Translations under genes and position numbers: made by a program
Notes under the pieces: generated by a model
What the model saw: the letters and a program-made list of their open reading frames with translations, nothing else
Database searches by the model: none
What the model was told of the DNA's origin: nothing
Part shown: positions 62,121 through 64,000 of the stretch, in pieces
How the letters are laid out: each line of letters starts with the position of its first letter
How positions within the stretch are numbered: position 1 is the first letter of the stretch
Assembly: GCF_016920785.2 (NCBI RefSeq)
Contig: NW_024609846.1
Coordinates: forward strand, 85,197,816 to 85,261,815
Reading direction: 5' to 3'
Length of the DNA stretch: 64,000 bases
Source of the DNA: Ixodes scapularis
Lineage: Eukaryota; Arthropoda; Arachnida; Ixodida; Ixodidae

Positions 62121-64000
62121 CAACTTTCCCACAAACTCAACAAAAAATTTTAGCGTTATAAATATTGGTCTTTCAACCACATATCGTGACTTGAATGTGT
62201 AAAATATTCAGGTACACGCCCACACATATGAGCCGGAACACCTTATCTGGACCTTCGCTGCGCTGACAGCTGCGCCACGAGCTCTATTATTTCTATAATT
62301 GCCAAAGGGTTTCAGAGAATTTTGAATCCCAACGAAGACTTTAGAAACACAACGTTTCGAAAAAAGTCTGTCTTTCTTCAACTGCACAAGCTACAGTTGT
62401 AGAGCGGTTTTGTATCAGAGAAAAAAAACTGAAAAAAAATATATGTTTTTGTAGCTTTGATACAAAAAAAGTTCTTTAACTGTGGTTTGTACACTTGGTG
62501 AAAATACACTTTTTTCGAAACGTCGAGTTACTAAAGTCTCTGTTAGTATTCAAATTTCTCAGAACGTCGTTAATTAATTCATTGATAGGTTTATAACGGA
62601 AAGAGAAAGAGGTTAACTTGCACGTTTCTAGTTTGCCACTCTGTACGAAGGGTTAGGTGGAGGGGGAAGAAAAGACAGAGATGAGAAGGAAGGATGGCGT
62701 GAAATTGTCGATGATGGTGGGTCACTGTTCATTGTTCACTCTCATATCTCCAGGCATTTCCAGAGTGGACGACAAATTTTTGCTCGCAAGGATTATTACT
62801 ACGCTTTTCGTGGCCCTTAGAACTGGTCCAATGTGCCCCAGGCCTCTAAAACTTTGAACAAGCTGAAAAGCCTCGGGTTCATCGTCATTAAACTTTGCTG
62901 TTAAAGAAATCAAAGATTGAGACCTAAGCCCCGCATTACAAGTCAAGTCTTTACCAAAGTTCCTTTAAAAAACTGACAGGAAAATTAAAGTGGCACGTAG
63001 GGCTAACGTCCGCGGTAGTACATTCGATCGGACCATCAGGGAGACATAGTCGATCGTTCTTGCTTTCCCGAAAAACGATGTCGAATTACGCTACTGAACC
63101 GGCTTAGAGAAAATAAAAGTTTATTTCAGCTATTATTAATGTGCCTGTGTGGCCACAAACTTGGCGCTTAGGAAGGAGACGTACTACGAGTACGAACGTC
63201 TCAAATCTGACCGCGAGCGTAGAAAGTAGGAGAAAAAAATGATAGCTTACCTGTCTACTTCGGATAAAACCGACTAAAAAAGAATGCGTCGTGTGTTCCT
63301 ATCTCCCTCTCTAACAGATTACGTCAAAAGCCTAACGGGCAAAACAAACGCAACAAATGGAAACAGATCGAAACAGATGGACGCAGACACAGGGCGCATT
63401 CTGTAAAAGTCTGGTTTATGAGAAGTATCATGGCTACGCTTTTTATTTATATATGTAAAACCTAGCAGGCACTTTGCGTCACAGTTTTTATATTTTATCT
63501 TGACTGAAAATAGTTTCAAAGCGTGGGGGAACCTTAAATATACACTTTAAGAAGTGCACAGATACAGCAAGATCAATGTCAAGCTCGCTTACATCGACAA
63601 ATAAACAAAAATGTCACTTTTCACATCAACAAAAAAAAAAATAAAAATAAACGCATACAAACTGGCACGGGCCTTACGAAGTTTTCTTGGTCCCCATTCT
63701 TGCAGAGCGCACTTAAACTTATGCCCGCCGTAAATCTATCGCAATAAGCCGCCGTTTGTTACCCTCGACAGACGGATATTCGACAACGTTGAGTCATTCA
63801 GACTCGTGCCGTTGGCGACTCCAGTGAAAATGCAATCAGTGCTCAGACGAGCTGGTGGACAGCCAATCACCTGTAGTGAAACATTTTCTGTTCCTCTTCC
63901 TTTTTCCCCCACTGCCAATTTCTTTCCTAATTTTGCCCCTGTGTCGGGTTAAAGTCATCATGGTATATACTCCAGTAAAATCGACGGAACCTAGCGGCTG
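62121..64000. other. No feature recognised
   Basis: AT-rich sequence. No exon, transposon end or RNA gene could be supported. Confidence 0.5.

Overview
The window is eukaryotic, intron-rich, repeat-dense nuclear DNA. Its content (a tandem pair of large-intron GMC oxidoreductase genes, plus Penelope-like, BEL/Pao, Ty3/Gypsy, hAT, Harbinger-like and MULE-derived remnants) fits a chelicerate, most likely a hard tick. That assignment is by resemblance only. No prokaryotic operon, rRNA, convincing tRNA or CRISPR array is present.

One protein-coding gene can be rebuilt completely. It lies on the minus strand as 11 coding exons between 58608 (ATG) and 19856 (stop TAG). The exons join in frame to 1836 nt, a 611-residue FAD-dependent GMC oxidoreductase of the arthropod glucose-dehydrogenase-like group. 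The coding frame is kept only if three of its ten coding introns begin with GC instead of GT. A non-coding upstream exon must exist, because a 3' splice site stands at 58644, but I could not find it. A second gene of the same family begins at the left edge: its first coding exon (1853..1703, minus) has the same length and splice phase, and the rest lies beyond position 1. The two genes are head-to-tail.

Everything else is intron or intergenic DNA filled with repeats. Position 1-1702 is gene B intron. 1880-19855 separates the genes and holds short-unit arrays, small inverted-repeat elements, a MULE-type transposase relic (about 9300-9651) and two near-perfect hairpins. Intron 11 carries a 1.9-kb hAT-like element with an 8-bp target duplication. 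Intron 9 carries a decayed BEL/Pao retrotransposon split by a 2.05-kb giant palindrome built of TTTAGCGG-type repeats. Intron 4 carries an apparent 8.6-kb inverted-repeat-bounded region containing an inverted pair of Penelope-like copies (9-bp target duplication), one interrupted by a 2-kb Harbinger-like element. Intron 3 carries a 4.8-kb hAT-like element (8-bp target duplication) with telomere-like AACCGT subterminal arrays, nested inverted-repeat elements and an unidentified GC-rich segment, followed by a roughly 100-bp minisatellite. Intron 2 holds an ACCAGT minisatellite. Upstream of the gene, 60190-60960 holds a frameshifted Ty3/Gypsy integrase.

No host function apart from the two GMC genes is supported. 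Transposon proteins here all carry stops, frameshifts or truncations and look inactive.
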